A DNA stretch of 64,000 nt, taken from contig JADNRV010000003.1 in assembly GCA_015499995.1 (NCBI GenBank), positions 1 through 64,000 of the forward strand. Reading direction: 5' to 3'. A program made the translations under genes and the position numbers. The notes below the pieces were generated by a model that was given only the letters and a program-made list of their open reading frames with translations, made no database searches and was not told the origin of the DNA. How positions within the stretch are numbered: the stretch's first letter is position 1; every line of letters begins with the position of its first letter. Source of the DNA: Flammula alnicola. Its lineage: Eukaryota; Basidiomycota; Agaricomycetes; Agaricales; Strophariaceae. This document shows positions 47,401 to 58,682 of the stretch, piece by piece.

Positions 47401-50197
47401 CAGCATTTACTCTGGTATGTCTTTGACGTAGTATTTTTTTAGAATCGCCTCACCTATGTGTGCAGGCATTGCAGCCTATCGTCGACCGCCCGGACGCCGT
47501 GCCCGAGGTTCTTCCCGAAATACTACTTTTGGCTGGCGATCCTGACCCAAATGCTCCGTCTATTCTTGCTAACGGGCTATGGATCAAATATCGCACATCC
47601 CTGGATTGGGCTTGGAAGGTCTGGGATAATACTGTTGCCAGTCTGCGACAAATTCCTAGCATGACATCTGACGTTGAAGCCCGTCGCGCCTGTGCTCTAC
47701 GTTATGGGACCTTCCTTTGGCGAGTGGACCAACACCTGCCGAATGGTCTCGACGGCGATGTGTTACAGTGGTTTCTTGGACCAGGGAAAGCGGAAGTCGT
47801 GGCCCTCAGTGCGGACGCGTGGGACGTATTGAAAACCTTGCTTCTATTCCTTTCTATACATGGTTCCTTGAAGACGACAACCATCTTGCAAGGACTGGTC
47901 TATCCTGCCTGGCAGCTCGGTGCTACGAGATCAATGGGACGACCTGTGATGTCCGAAACTTATCTCTCATCCGCCAACAGCCTTTGTTTCCATCTTCTTC
48001 TACAAGAGGATGGGAGCAATGATACAATGCCACCCATCGACTTATTTGAGCTCCAATATATCCGAACAAAGCGCCAGGCGGTATATGAAGAACCCCATTT
48101 TCCATTGCTCGTTGCAAGTGTCCCAATTCTAATCTCTTTGGAAAATAATGAGGAGATACCTGAATCCCTGCGAACAGAGTCTACTGCTCTTCGTTGTCAC
48201 ATTTGTCAAGAGTCAGGGTTCCGCCAAGGCGCATATCGAAACCTAGAAATAATCAGGGAAACTTTCGAAAACTCGCCTTACTTAATTGATCAAGATCCCA
48301 GTTCAGAAAACCTGAGCAAGCGAGCAATTGCTGGCTTAAGGATGATACTGTGCGATTCAACTGATGGTGCGTGTTTTCTGACCTGAACATTAACGAAATT
48401 CATCAACGATATATAGAAGCAAATATTTACGACTGGCCTGAAGTGACATGCTTGTTAAGTCCATGGAAGATAGCAGCGACCACAATCCAAATGCAGCTGC
48501 AAGTCAAGAAGCTGGGTCGAGCTCTCTGCCATGAATCCACCGCCGAATTTGCAGCTGCGAACCTAAACAAATTGACTTCTATGCTGTTCCATCATACTCG
48601 GACGGCCGAGGAAGCTTATTATGTCGGAGAAATGGCACGAGGAGCGGACAGCACGGTCGCTTCAAAGGTATATCCTCCTTGTATGCCCCGGATGACCTGT
48701 ATTAATTTGTGTGTAGTTCATCAACAACGGGTTTCAATGTATGACGGATCTCTTGTTGGAAGCTCAGTCTGAGCCGGAGAGCTCGAACGCCAATTGCCTT
48801 CGAAGAGTTGGTGAATTATTACGCGTCCTCATCCATGTATCCCGGCCCTTTCGAGATCCTCCTGCGACATTGCTAGCCGTGGACCCACAGGTCCTCGAGT
48901 CCTTCATAGTGGCCATTGACTGGAGGTTTAAGATTCTAGAGACAAACTTCCTTAGTGAAAACGTCCAGTCGCAGTTCATCCACAATCTTGTCCTTCTCGC
49001 ACGGCTTTTGCAATTCGCGTTCAGTTTCAAGAACGCATGGACGGCAAAGTCGAAAGAGACTTGCCTCAGCCTATCGTCCCTCATTTTTCGATTTGCCTTG
49101 GTGAGTTTATCAACGACAATGCAAAGAACATGTGCTAATACATTAATAGCATTCTGCAAGCGAAGATAACCTTGATATCAGCACATACCCAATACTTATT
49201 GATACCCTCTTTGTCCTTTACGATGGTAAGCAAATTCATTGCCCATTTTTAATAAACGTCGAGTTCACCCCCTGCTTCTGCAGAACTCCCACACGATGCT
49301 AAATTGATCACGTTCGATCCATATCGATACTACCCTAATATTCCTGTTACCGACATTTCGACGGAGATGCCTCCAGAGTACCGAAAACAGATCTTGTCAC
49401 TGCTTGTACAACTCCCACCAGACTCCGTAGTGACAGATCTAGTCAACGTCCATCGTGATGCCCAAGGCAACACAGTTTATGGAGCGCCTGTCGTAAACAA
49501 GCCTTGGGAATGGATAGAAAATCTCGGCGATCCTTCTGTCTTGGACCCTAAAGAAGAGGAACGAGACCGAGAGGAGAAGGAACGCCTCCATCTCAAATAC
49601 TTGGTGAAGAATTCCGGTTCGATTTCGCTGGACCACTTTGGCGCTCGGCTCACAGGCGATGGCATCAAGCAACGCACGCTAAACGACAATGAAGTTCAGA
49701 TGGAGGGCCGTCTACGATCGTTCGAGGATGGAATGTCGGAGAACCTTTTCATTCGAGACTGGCGGGAAACGCGATGGAGTTCAGAACTTTCGCAAGAGAC
49801 TAACAACCGCCACAGGGGCGAATTCAACGCGGATGCGTTGTTTGCGTCCGACCCGAGCAAGGCACAGTCCTCGAGGGCATCTCCAACATCATCCATCGTC
49901 TCTCGCTCGTCAACCCAAGGCACGGCATCCTCGTTGCGCCAGCAACACCAGCAACAAAGTCCCAGTCAAACAATCCATAGCCGGCCCTCTAATTCAACGG
50001 TCCATGACGTGATCGACGTCGATATGATGCCGACAACTTCGTCGTCAACGAAGCGCAAAGCAGCTGCGGCGGCCATAAGTGATGATGAAATCGAGATCAT
50101 CGAGGGCCCTGTCGTGGGTCGGCCTTCGCAAAGCGCAAAGAAGCAAAAGGCAAGCAAAGCTCCCGCAGCGGCAAAGACAAGGGCACGGAAAAAGTGA
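44428..50197 (+). CDS. MED12: Mediator kinase-module subunit 12
   Basis: MED12/Srb8 activates CDK8-cyclin C and bridges the kinase module to core Mediator. The start MREKKDEVQSVDLPVYESQ at 44428 leads to PAWLPKIHASADLGYVGFHP and PRPGQDEDGLSD, the usual fungal opening. Then come RVTLNDAKRQAWFADLANPD, VPHGAKGHDLLDLLHSNNVA and NVVTGYMKKQLVEIALP. The central Med12 block is LTWSVTPLQYGDHRPFTAVT / LIRIWRDKACDRASRRG. The C-terminus is a serine/glutamine-rich tail with DEIEIIEGP and a basic end KTRARKK. About fifteen introns. The 5.8-kb locus encodes roughly 1,600 residues. No frame breaks seen. Confidence 0.92.
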
Positions 50198-50484
50198 TCG
50201 CGTATACATCTATGCGATCTATATAACCAAGCTCTGCTAAGGAATATTTAGAACGGATGGGAGTTCACTGTCTCTTTACATTGTACTTGTAATTTCGCCG
50301 TCCATGGATCATGAATAGAACAGGAACATTGTCGTGCATAATTTAAAAAACCCGATAATAGGCTCTGGAATTGAGCGGGTGAGTATGGAGAAAATAGATT
50401 TTGCTCACAGGTACAGTACGAATTATTCAAATAATAGGATGAGACAGATCGAGAGTTTGACCTACGGCTGAGCAGTCTAAAGGG
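50198..50484. other. Convergent 3' flanks of MED12 and the RING gene
   Basis: 287 bp, AT-rich, between two convergent stop codons; no gene. Confidence 0.5.
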
Positions 50485-51608
50485 TTATGTTTTCTTGGGA
50501 GGGAAAAAACCATCCCAAGGGCCTGGGGTATTTCCCGAGGCCTTTCCTTTCCGGTTTACTGGCGGAGCGTTCTGCTTGGGAACAGGTTCGCCTGTGGCAG
50601 CGGCTATCGTGCTGACAAGTGCCTTCAAAGCGAAGGCCTCCGTAGGACGCGTACGAACTTGTTCTCGACACGTCGGACAGGTATAGACAGGATGCGGTGG
50701 CATCTGGTTTGTGATCATCGCTTGCACATACGGAAGAGTAGCGAGGTGTGGGTTCTGGGCGAGTGTACGCAGGAGCTCCATGAACGCGTGATTCATGTTC
50801 GGATTGTTGGGATGGGTAGCCAGAAATTGTGCTTGTGTCGTGCCGAACCAGTCTTGCAGGCATGACTGGCAGAATAAGTGGCCGCAATCTGGTAGGCTGA
50901 AAGGGAAAAGGGGCACGACTAAACTGAGCCACTCAGTAGTGAAGGACAAATCACAACGCACATGTAGGGCGTCCACATTCGGCACGTGCAAATCTCACAA
51001 TCCAAGTGATCCGAAAGCTTTGCTGCGTCCTGGAAGGTCCGGAGAAGTTTTAGACATGGAGGACAAATGTGGTTCAAGAATACGAAACGCACCAGTATGA
51101 CTTTTCCGTCAGCCGGCTGTCGAAGGGCCTGGAGCCGTTGATTCTCTTCACGCACTGTCTTAAGCTCTCTCGAGGCTCGTTCAAAATTCTTTTTATGTTT
51201 TACGCTTTCCTGCAATATAAAATGGATGATAAGAACAAGTGTACCGAATAACGGAAAGGTCAGCAGAAAAAGTACACCAACTCAGCTTACCTCTCTTAGC
51301 TTGCTAATCTGCCTCCTATAATCTGCAATAACAGATGGCTGCGATATCAGGTGTGGAGACTCGTCGTCCGAGGATATCTCAATGATGTCGGCGGCTGGAG
51401 GCACGACAGTTGGTTTCTTGGCGCGCGTCCGTGATTGAACTTTGTCTTGTCGCTTTTTCGTTGGCTGGATCTTCGAGGTCTCGACGTCGGAAGATGTAAA
51501 TGAGATGGCGTCGGAGTCATGGTCAACCCGATGGCGCCTTTGTGGTGGGCTTGGTGTAGGAAAGGGTTGAGGACGAGGAGGGATGCTTGAGGAACGAGTG
51601 GCAGGCAT
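50485..51608 (-). CDS. RING-finger protein with coiled coil and SUMO-interacting-like motif
   Basis: Likely E3 ubiquitin ligase in the nucleus. Order: S/P-rich basic N-terminus; ADIIEISSDDES, a hydrophobic core followed by acids that looks like a SUMO-interacting motif; a coiled coil (YRRQISKLRE then KNFERASRELKTVREENQRL); and a C3HC4 RING, LDCEICTCRMWTPYILPDCG HLFCQSCLQDW...YTCPTCREQV. The distance between the third Cys pair and the last CxxC is about 60 residues instead of 10-15, filled by a helical, proline/asparagine-rich insertion. Introns at about 51093-51112, 50929-51000 and others. The start MPATRSSS is at 51608; an in-frame ATG lies 9 bp upstream. Substrate unknown. Confidence 0.8.
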
Positions 51609-51933
51609 TTCGTTCAAAAGGAATGAGAAGCAAATGGGATATCGGAATTATATAGTCTGGAAGTGGGCCGAGTGCTGACAACAGCAATGAGAGACTAGAC
51701 AATGGCGTGGCCCACGATTTTGTGGGTCGCTTTTGCAACGATGTCGTGGTTCAGTTGATGTTGAAAGTTGCAATTTACCTATTTGGGCCATGTTCGTATT
51801 TCGTCATAATAGGCTATAGCCCCTATTGTCATGTGAAAAGTCTATCAATATCTTCTATAGTGATACCGTCGAATTCGAAATCGCTGGTATTTCTCAAGCG
51901 CCGTACAGGTCCATGTATCTTTTTTTTATTTAT
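51609..51933. other. Intergenic, no gene seen
   Basis: 325 bp between the RING gene start and the BTB stop. Nothing beyond weak AT-rich tracts. Confidence 0.45.
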
Positions 51934-52944
51934 CTAAACTGTCTTCGGAAGTCCCTCGATGCACTCCCGGATCACCCGTATTGTCTCCGACCTATCGTAA
52001 AGCAAACGCTTACAGCTCTCGTTTGAACATGCGGCCCTCCAGCAAGCCACCGCTTCAGGCCACACACAAAGTCCCTGTTCAAGGATCGTATCTCCCAGAG
52101 GTCGTGCGTCCATCTCCATAACCATTTTGTACTTCAGTTCTTTCCAGGTCGTATAGCTGATCGCTGTTTCGCATTGAATACATCGAGACGGTTCTCCTGA
52201 TACAAAAGGGGGACCGTCCAAGCACTGGCGGAACCTGCGTTATTGAAACCACGTGTTAAACATGAAAAGGGGACGTGAAGGATAGAGATAAGGCTTACCC
52301 TTCCCTTCGAGAGCGATGAAGCGAGAAAAGATCAAGTACGGCATCAGTAGGAAGAGTTCGAAGTGACGGACGATAAACTGGGTCATGCAAGTTCAACGAC
52401 AGGGTGCGCGTTGACAACGTCTTCGACTCTTGCTCCCAATCGTACCGACATGCAACGGCATATAGACGGATAGGGTCATTCAGGGAGGAGGGTGTCAGGA
52501 TATACATCCTGATGAGCGACATGGGTCCAGGCATGTCATACTTCTCTGCTGCGTAAAGGAGAGACTCTACAAGATCATGCGAGGTGATCTCAGCAAACGG
52601 AAGCCCGCAGATCATACGCAGGAGAGGCTCAAGGATTTCCGCGTCTTCGTCCAAGTAGATGATGTCTGACTGCGTGGTTGCTGACCTACAGACGCGAATG
52701 AGTCGGCATCATGAAAGGAATGCTGTTGAGAAACGTACTGAGGCAAGCTATACATCGTCCTGAAGAATCCCGACGTCGTTTTGAGAGTGTGCGAGTGAAC
52801 GCGATAGTAGACTTTAGCGTCCTTTGCGGCCAGCACGACATTGGCATCAAGGGAAGAAAAGTCGGGGTGGAAGTTGAGGGTTGTCAGAGAACTCGAGCTC
52901 GCTGGGTGCACAAGGTCCTCGTCCGCTGACTCGAGTTGCATCAT
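51934..52944 (-). CDS. BTB/POZ domain protein
   Basis: One of the many BTB proteins of mushroom genomes. The N-terminus gives FSSLDANVVLAAKDAKVYYR VHSHTLKTTSGFFRTM, the BTB beta-strand and helix pattern. Exon 2 gives DIIYLDEDAEILEPLLRMIC and LLYAAEKYDMPGPMSLIRMY, the end of the BTB fold. A helical region LYAVACRYDWEQESKTLSTR follows, and the final exon has two Cys pairs (CIQCE, CWRAAC...CKRLL). Introns at about 52676-52738 and 52235-52298. It is presumably a protein-interaction adaptor. No MATH or Kelch domain. Confidence 0.8.
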
Positions 52945-53173
52945 ATTTGAGTCTGGATACGAACCTCAAGGGCACTCTGATATCGATGGGCAAGGGTTAT
53001 GTTATGTAAGGTCTTGTTCCACAGACCGTCCGTTGGATGATGTCGTGAACCATATGGAGTACGAGTTTATGAAGGCTTGTGGTTTGGCCACCGTCTCGGC
53101 CACAGCGCTAAGGTCGGTGATACCGGCCCGGAAGGTGTTCCCGTCAATCTCCCACAAGAGGCTGTCTTCATCA
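52945..53173. promoter_or_regulatory. Divergent promoter of the BTB and YCII genes
   Basis: 229 bp between two start codons. Confidence 0.35.
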
Positions 53174-53739
53174 TGTTCCGACGTTCACTTCGAGTTCCAG
53201 TCAACTTCAGAGCAATGTCTACCGCTGCATCTACTCCGGCACGTCACCGTTTTTTTGTCTACGCACCAGACAAGACCGAAGAAGGAACACTGGCCCGCAG
53301 GCTTTCTGTCAGAGAGCAGCATCTTGTTGGTGCGAAGAAAGGACATGAAAGTGGAATCATCCGTACGTACAGCAAGTAACATCGCATGTCTCTGTTTAAT
53401 CCATCCCATTGTGCCCATAGGTATTGGTGGAATGATCACAACTCCGGATGCTATCACGAACCCAGATGCACCCAAGAAGATGGTCGGTTCGACGTTCATC
53501 TTCGAGGCAGAGTCGCTGGAACAGTGCGTCGAGAGACAGCAAGCTTTATTAGTTGCCAAGTTTCTGATGATGCTTTTGTAGAGTTAAGAATCTCATTGAA
53601 TCCGACATTTATTATACATCTGGCGTGGTAAGTGGCTCCAACACTTCCTATCGTCAACGGTTACATGATTGTCATTTTTCCGCAGTGGGATCCAGAGAAG
53701 ATTGTGATCTTGCCCTTCTTCAGTGCCTTTCCTATTTGA
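53174..53739 (+). CDS. YCII-related domain protein
   Basis: Small dimeric alpha/beta-barrel protein. The start MFRRSLRVPVNFRAMS suggests a mitochondrial presequence. The core reads RHRFFVYAPDKTEEGTLARR LSVREQHLVGAKK, ESGIIR, GIGGMITTPDAI, GSTFIFEAESLEQVKNLIES DIYYTSGVWDPEKIVILPFF SAFPI-stop. The His/Asp pair typical of YCII enzymes is not evident, as in most fungal members. Three short introns, near 53364, 53527 and 53628. The reaction is unknown for fungal members. A decayed copy follows at 53932. Confidence 0.82.
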
Positions 53740-53931
53740 GATGCCATTCGGCACGAGAGGGAAACGGTAATATGCAGGTCCTTACGGACAACTTTGAGAA
53801 ATTCAGGAGACCCCCTCCAACTTACGCAGCATAGATCGAATTCGAACATGAAATTACATTCCGCACTCACTCAACAGTACCCATCCTTTGAATAAAAGTT
53901 GCAATCAATATGTCAAGGGTCATAGGCGCCA

Positions 53932-54360
53932 ATGAAGAACTACAGAGCTGCAGCGACGCTATCCCATCCTCGAACGGCGGACACACTGCATTGGTCTGAT
54001 TCGGTCGTCGCACACTGTAGGGACTACTCTCGACCTAGACTCCCTGAATCAGCCGCGTCCGTTTCTCACTTCAACAGATTTCTCGTTCACGCTTCAAATA
54101 GTGCGGAAGGTATCCTTACGCGACAGTATTCAGCCCGTGATGCTCGTCTTGTCCGCAGCAAAAACTCTGATCGAGTCGGGTGTTATTCGGCGAGTTCTCA
54201 TCTACGTAGGAAGGCTCTCATGAAACCGGTCTCATTAGGAGTGAAGGAATGTTGCCCTCCAAAGCTGTTGGGTCATATGTCAAGACTTGACCCCCAAAGC
54301 CAATACATTGGTTGAAGTGAAACAGCTGATTGGATCCGACGTACTGGAACTTCAGAGCTT
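53932..54360 (+). pseudogene. Decayed tandem copy of the YCII gene
   Basis: HFNRFLVHASNSAEGILTRQ YSARDARLVRSK parallels HRFFVYAPDKTEEGTLARRL SVREQHLVGAKK of the upstream gene. IESGVIRRV and VEVKQLIGSDVYW appear next but in other frames, with stops between. The presequence is replaced by unrelated text (MKNYRAAATLSHP). No full frame can be built, and the C-terminal ILPFF block is gone. It arose by tandem duplication. Confidence 0.6.
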
Positions 54361-54781
54361 CAGGTCATCTTCCTAAACCTTTCGATTGACACCCTCGCGA
54401 TGATAAAGCTAGATTTCAAGTGGGATAAGAAAATCCACATATTCTCAAAGACGCCATCTTCCTGAACATGGCGACTGGAGAAAGTTCGAGGTACTTAGTG
54501 AATGGCGCGCCTCTCATGGTTGAGAAACAAACGGAGTTTGTAAGGAGAAAGATGTGGAGAGTGTGTACGAGGTGGTCAAAGAGGCTACATAGTCCATTTA
54601 TAGTGAGAAAACTATCCCTGAGTGAGCAACATGAACGTTTGATGCAGGCGGTCATGAGATAGCGCGTAGATCGCGTACTCTGTCGCCAAGCTCCGGCCCG
54701 CAATCACGCGCAGAAACATTGGCACTTCACTCCCAAGGAGTCATTTCTCCACCAAACGCCTTTTATTCGCTGAAATTACTA
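54361..54781. other. Intergenic, no gene seen
   Basis: 421 bp between the YCII pseudogene and enoyl-CoA hydratase. Short frames on both strands show no domain. Confidence 0.4.
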
Positions 54782-55980
54782 ATGGCGCAGTATTTCTCTC
54801 GCTCTTCCCTCCGTAACTCTCTGCGCTTCACCACAAGCGTGCCCTTTCGCTCTACTCGAGTGGGAGCCTCCCAATTTCTGCCAGGCAGTTCTATCCGGTT
54901 CATGTCGTCGCAACAATCATATGAATACATCCTTGTATCGCGTCCCGAGCCTTCGGTGGTGCTGGTGACGCTCAACAGGCCTAAATCGTTGAATGCCCTC
55001 AGCAGCCCTTTATTCAAGGAACTGAACGAGGCGATGAACGAGGCCGACAAGGATGACTCCGTTGGTGCCATCGTCTTGACAGGTTCTGAGAAGGCATTTG
55101 CAGGTCAGTCGGCCTTTGATACTCACAAATGTCTGTAACGCACTCAATAAACGACGTGTCTTTCTAGCCGGAGCTGATATTAAAGAGATGAAAGACAAGC
55201 AATGTAAGCTACCGATTACTCAAAGCACTATTCACGAACTCAATGCATTCTTCTTTCAGATGCGGATGTTTACAAGAACAAGTTTTTGGAGGACTGGGCT
55301 CAAATCACCCGTCTCCGCAAGCCTCTCATCGCGGCTGTTAGTGGTTATGCTGTGAGTTTAGAGATCGCGTAACTGTCGTGCATATCCTCAAGTACGATCG
55401 TTCTCTAGCTTGGTGGAGGATGCGAGCTCGCGTTAATGTGCGACATCATTCTAGCCTCTCCATCGGCGAAATTCGGGCAACCCGAAATCAACCTCGGTGT
55501 TATTCCTGGCGGAGGAGGTTCGCAACGCCTCATTCGCTCCATCGGGAAATCTCGCACCATGGAACTTGTTCTGACGGGACGAACCATCTCCGCACAGGAG
55601 GCGGCGGAATGGGGCATGGTCAGCAGAGTCGTTGGGGAGGGAGAAGGCGAGGTCGTCAAGGAAGCCGTGAATATGGCGAATCTGATTGCAAGCAAGAGTC
55701 AAATCGCCGTGCAGGCAGGAAAGGAAGTCGTTAACGCGGGTAGGTCGAGCCCCTGAAATTATTGGCACTGGCTGATCTTTGACTCTTCCAAGCCTACGAA
55801 TTGACTCTTGCCGAAGGCTTGCGCTTCGAGCGCCGGATTTTCCACGGTCTCTTCGCAACTAATGACCAGAAAGAGGGTGCGGTCTATTTCAAATATGTTT
55901 CTCGCGTCTCTCTGACTAGGCCCGACACAGGCATGGCCGCTTTTGCGGAGAAGAGGAAGGCCAACTTCACCCATACATAA
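54782..55980 (+). CDS. Mitochondrial enoyl-CoA hydratase
   Basis: Crotonase that hydrates trans-2-enoyl-CoA in mitochondrial beta-oxidation and branched-chain amino-acid breakdown. The presequence [20 protein letters not shown] is Arg/Ser-rich. The crotonase core has [15 protein letters not shown], the oxyanion-hole element [28 protein letters not shown], and [20 protein letters not shown] with its catalytic Glu, then the helical C-terminus [13 protein letters not shown]. Introns near 55105-55169, 55204-55260, 55353-55409, 55740-55792 and 55877-55930. The short-chain type (ECHS1-like) fits best. Confidence 0.9.
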
Positions 55981-56111
55981 GTAATGCACGCGGGTTTAGT
56001 TCTCCCAATCTCTGCATATACAAAACTAAAGGAATTTGAAGCAAACTTGTATGATATTTCGTCCATTTGGAGTGAATTCCTGCGAAGCAATAGCGAAAGG
56101 CAAGCTTCCCA

Positions 56112-56443
56112 TTACTTCCATTGCCTCCAGCGAAAAACACTGCCGACAAGAAGAGCTATATCGGCCGTCAGTAATTGGATATAATAAGGTAGAGTTCCAA
56201 TGTACCTAAGCCTAGGCCAGCCACAATCTTCTTTTGTCCTGGTGAACCTGGAGCAGCCGCACGAGATTGCCAGATGGCGTATGACCCAGTACCAGCCAGG
56301 ACACCCGTCCCCATAATCCGACACGACAAGCACTCTTTTGAATTGGGACGCGCGTCAATTGATTCTGGACGGCTGTTATCAGAGCGTTCCATGAGCGTCG
56401 CTTGGTGAGCGGTCTCTGCCATCTCATTACTGGTGGTGGTCAT
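56112..56443 (-). CDS. Small membrane protein, DMAC1-like domain
   Basis: About 95 residues in two exons (intron about 56164-56211, GTACAT...ATAG). An ECLSCRIMGTGVLAGTGSYA segment and a second hydrophobic stretch ALLVGSVFRW surround a short polar linker SRAAAPGSPGQKK. The DCLSCR...G-x-Y pattern is that of the distal membrane-arm assembly (DMAC1/DUF4536) domain, which in animals helps assemble mitochondrial complex I. Assignment is by motif only. Confidence 0.6.
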
Positions 56444-56726
56444 GATGGAAGCGCGTTTAACAGGAATGACGAATCAGGCGGCCGACAGCACGTGATATGA
56501 TCGCTTGACTTGTTGCCAAAATTGGTTGAACCACTTGGCTCAGCTTTGACCTCCAAGCCAGTGGCACAACAAGATGCATCGTACTTATTCGAAGAACAAT
56601 GAGAAACGTGAACAATAGCTATGATATGGCCCAATAATTTGTAGTCCGACATAGCGATACTTATACTCTCCTGATTTCGAGGTTCGTTCATCCACCCACG
56701 ACTTACCTTCCTTCTGTCACCTCACC

Positions 56727-57992
56727 ATGCCACATTCTGCCACTCAACCTCTTGCTCTCAACGGCCGCAAGCGCAAAGAACGCGAAGAGGAATCTCATAA
56801 CCCGTCACCTATCGACGGCATTCCGACTAAGAAACTTAGAACTACCGCAAGCCCTACTTTAGACGAGGTTGCTTCCGACGACGATAGAGCTCCAGAATCC
56901 CAGCCAGAGGAGTCGGAGTCGGAAGATAGCCTGGAAGATCCATACACTCCGGACGAAAATTTCTACTACGAGGACGGAAACATATTTGTTGTCGTTGGCG
57001 ATATCCTCTTTTGTGTTCACAAAGAAAAGCTGGGAGCGCAGGGCGGTAAACTTGCCTATCTCAACTCCCCCGCGAAACATCCAGCCACGACCGAGATTAT
57101 CTACGGGCTTCCGCTGATCAGACTTTCTGATCTTTCGGTGCGAAGTTTCAGATTCCTTCTTGCGCACATATATGGGAGAATGTAAGCTGTTTCAACTGCT
57201 TTACTGTCGACCTGAAATTCTAATACACGGTGGCACAGTACCCTCTCCAGGACACTTCCTGACTGCAATGATTGGCTTCATTGGGATGCTGCAGTTTCCC
57301 TCCTGAAAACCAGCCACGCATTGGATCTCAAGAACGTCCGCCGAGCAGCGTTAAAGGCCCTTGAATGTCTATTCCCGAGTACCCTCGAGCCATCTCCTCA
57401 TCACCCTATTATTGCTGGCCTTAGCTTGCAAAGGCGAGGGAACTTCCGTCGTGTCTTCCCCATCCAGGCACTAGCATTATTCCACGACACCGGTGTGGAC
57501 GAAATGTTACCCATGGCATATTACCATGCGGCTCAGTTATCCGTGGTTGATATCGTCAACGGCGTTCGGGACGGAGATGAGTTAATTAAACTCTCAGATA
57601 AAGACACCCTCGTTGTCCTTGGTGGGCGTGAAATGCTCCGAACGTCCCGTCGTCGGGTGACTTTCTTCTGGATCTCCCTCATAATGGCGGATTATGGGCT
57701 CCAAACGGCGTCTCCCGAGTGTACTCAATGGCGCCAGAGTCATGGCTTGTACTGCTATGGGTTCCTGCGACAGGTCTTCATTGCCTACGACATATCTCGA
57801 TATCTCGAAGGACCCAACGCCCTTGAAATTCTACCACGGAAAGCATGCGATATCCTGCAGGCACATCTATGCAAACACTGTTGGGAGCAAGTCGAAGGAA
57901 TGATAGATTACGGCTTGCAGACCAACCGAAAGCGACTTGCGGGCTACTTTGGGCTTAATAAAAAGAAAAGGAATAATGCGAAGCAGGGATGA
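56727..57992 (+). CDS. BTB-type protein with acidic N-terminus
   Basis: The N-terminus carries a basic nuclear-signal-like RKRKEREEE and a Ser/Glu-rich acidic stretch. A BTB-like fold follows: NIFVVVGDILFCVHKEKLGA and IRLSDLSVRSFRFLLAHIYG, then after an intron (57183-57238) ALDLKNVRRAALKALECLF. The C-terminal part (FPIQALALFHDTGVDEMLPMAYYHAAQLS, FLRQVFIAYDISRYL) is the helical region shared by large families of mushroom BTB proteins. It ends NAKQG-stop. Role unknown. It is unrelated in detail to the BTB protein at 51934. Confidence 0.75.
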
Positions 57993-58134
57993 AAAGTCTA
58001 CCTCTCCTCGAGGCAGGAACCCCTTTGCATCCTCGTATAATAATTTCCACGACTTGGGCAATGTATGTACCCTAATTTTCTACTTATATATTTTTAATTT
58101 GTGGCCAATTTGTAGCCTCTGAGTCTTAATAATA

Positions 58135-58284
58135 CTGTACTATTTCGACCAAGTGTTCACGATTTTGGGAATTTTGCCTCCCCGAGGAGGCCGATAAATT
58201 TTCTTTTGATTTAAGGCGAATTAAAAAAAGGTCTTTTTTTCCCGGTGTGATGCGTGACGTGAACACTTGGTCGAAATGGTACAG
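58135..58284. mobile_element. 150-bp Tc1/mariner-like MITE
   Basis: Inverted termini of about 26 bp (CTGTACTATTTCGACCAAGT and onward, with one mismatch to the right end) are flanked by TA at 58133-58134 and 58285-58286. The interior has no coding sequence and contains a small CCTCCCCGAGGAGG hairpin. Size and TA duplication fit a mariner-type MITE. It sits in the 3' flank of the BTB gene. Confidence 0.85.
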
Positions 58285-58286
58285 TA

Positions 58287-58682
58287 AACGGATTATCATG
58301 GGGGATGGATCACGTGTGAATATGGGAAGAAATGATCTGGATAAACCAATTTCGCATGACCGCAATAACCTTTGATCGGACCCCTTGCTTTCCTCCGGCA
58401 GTGCTTTACTTGTCTCTATCTGCGCGCAGGCCTGTTTCTAGTGCCCATGCTCTCTGCCAAAGTCACATGAAATAATTCATCATCTGCTCACCATGGCCAT
58501 GGGGTATCCCATTCTCATCATATACATTAACAGCGTGGTTTCGGCGTATGCGTCTCTGCCTATCTCCCTTTCTTTCCAACCAGCAACTTATATAGCTCTT
58601 GACGCTTGAAGCTAGCTTGAAGGCCCGAACGCTGCTATTCTCTGTTTTCTGTTGCTCGAAACTCTGTCTATCGGGTTCTGGG
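58287..58682. other. Upstream region of the P450 gene
   Basis: 396 bp with no domain-bearing frame. CT-rich tracts near 58560. Confidence 0.4.

Noticed and set aside
54416..54703. Minus-strand frame of 95 residues
   Set aside because: No domain and no splice signals; lies in the flank between a pseudogene and the hydratase promoter.
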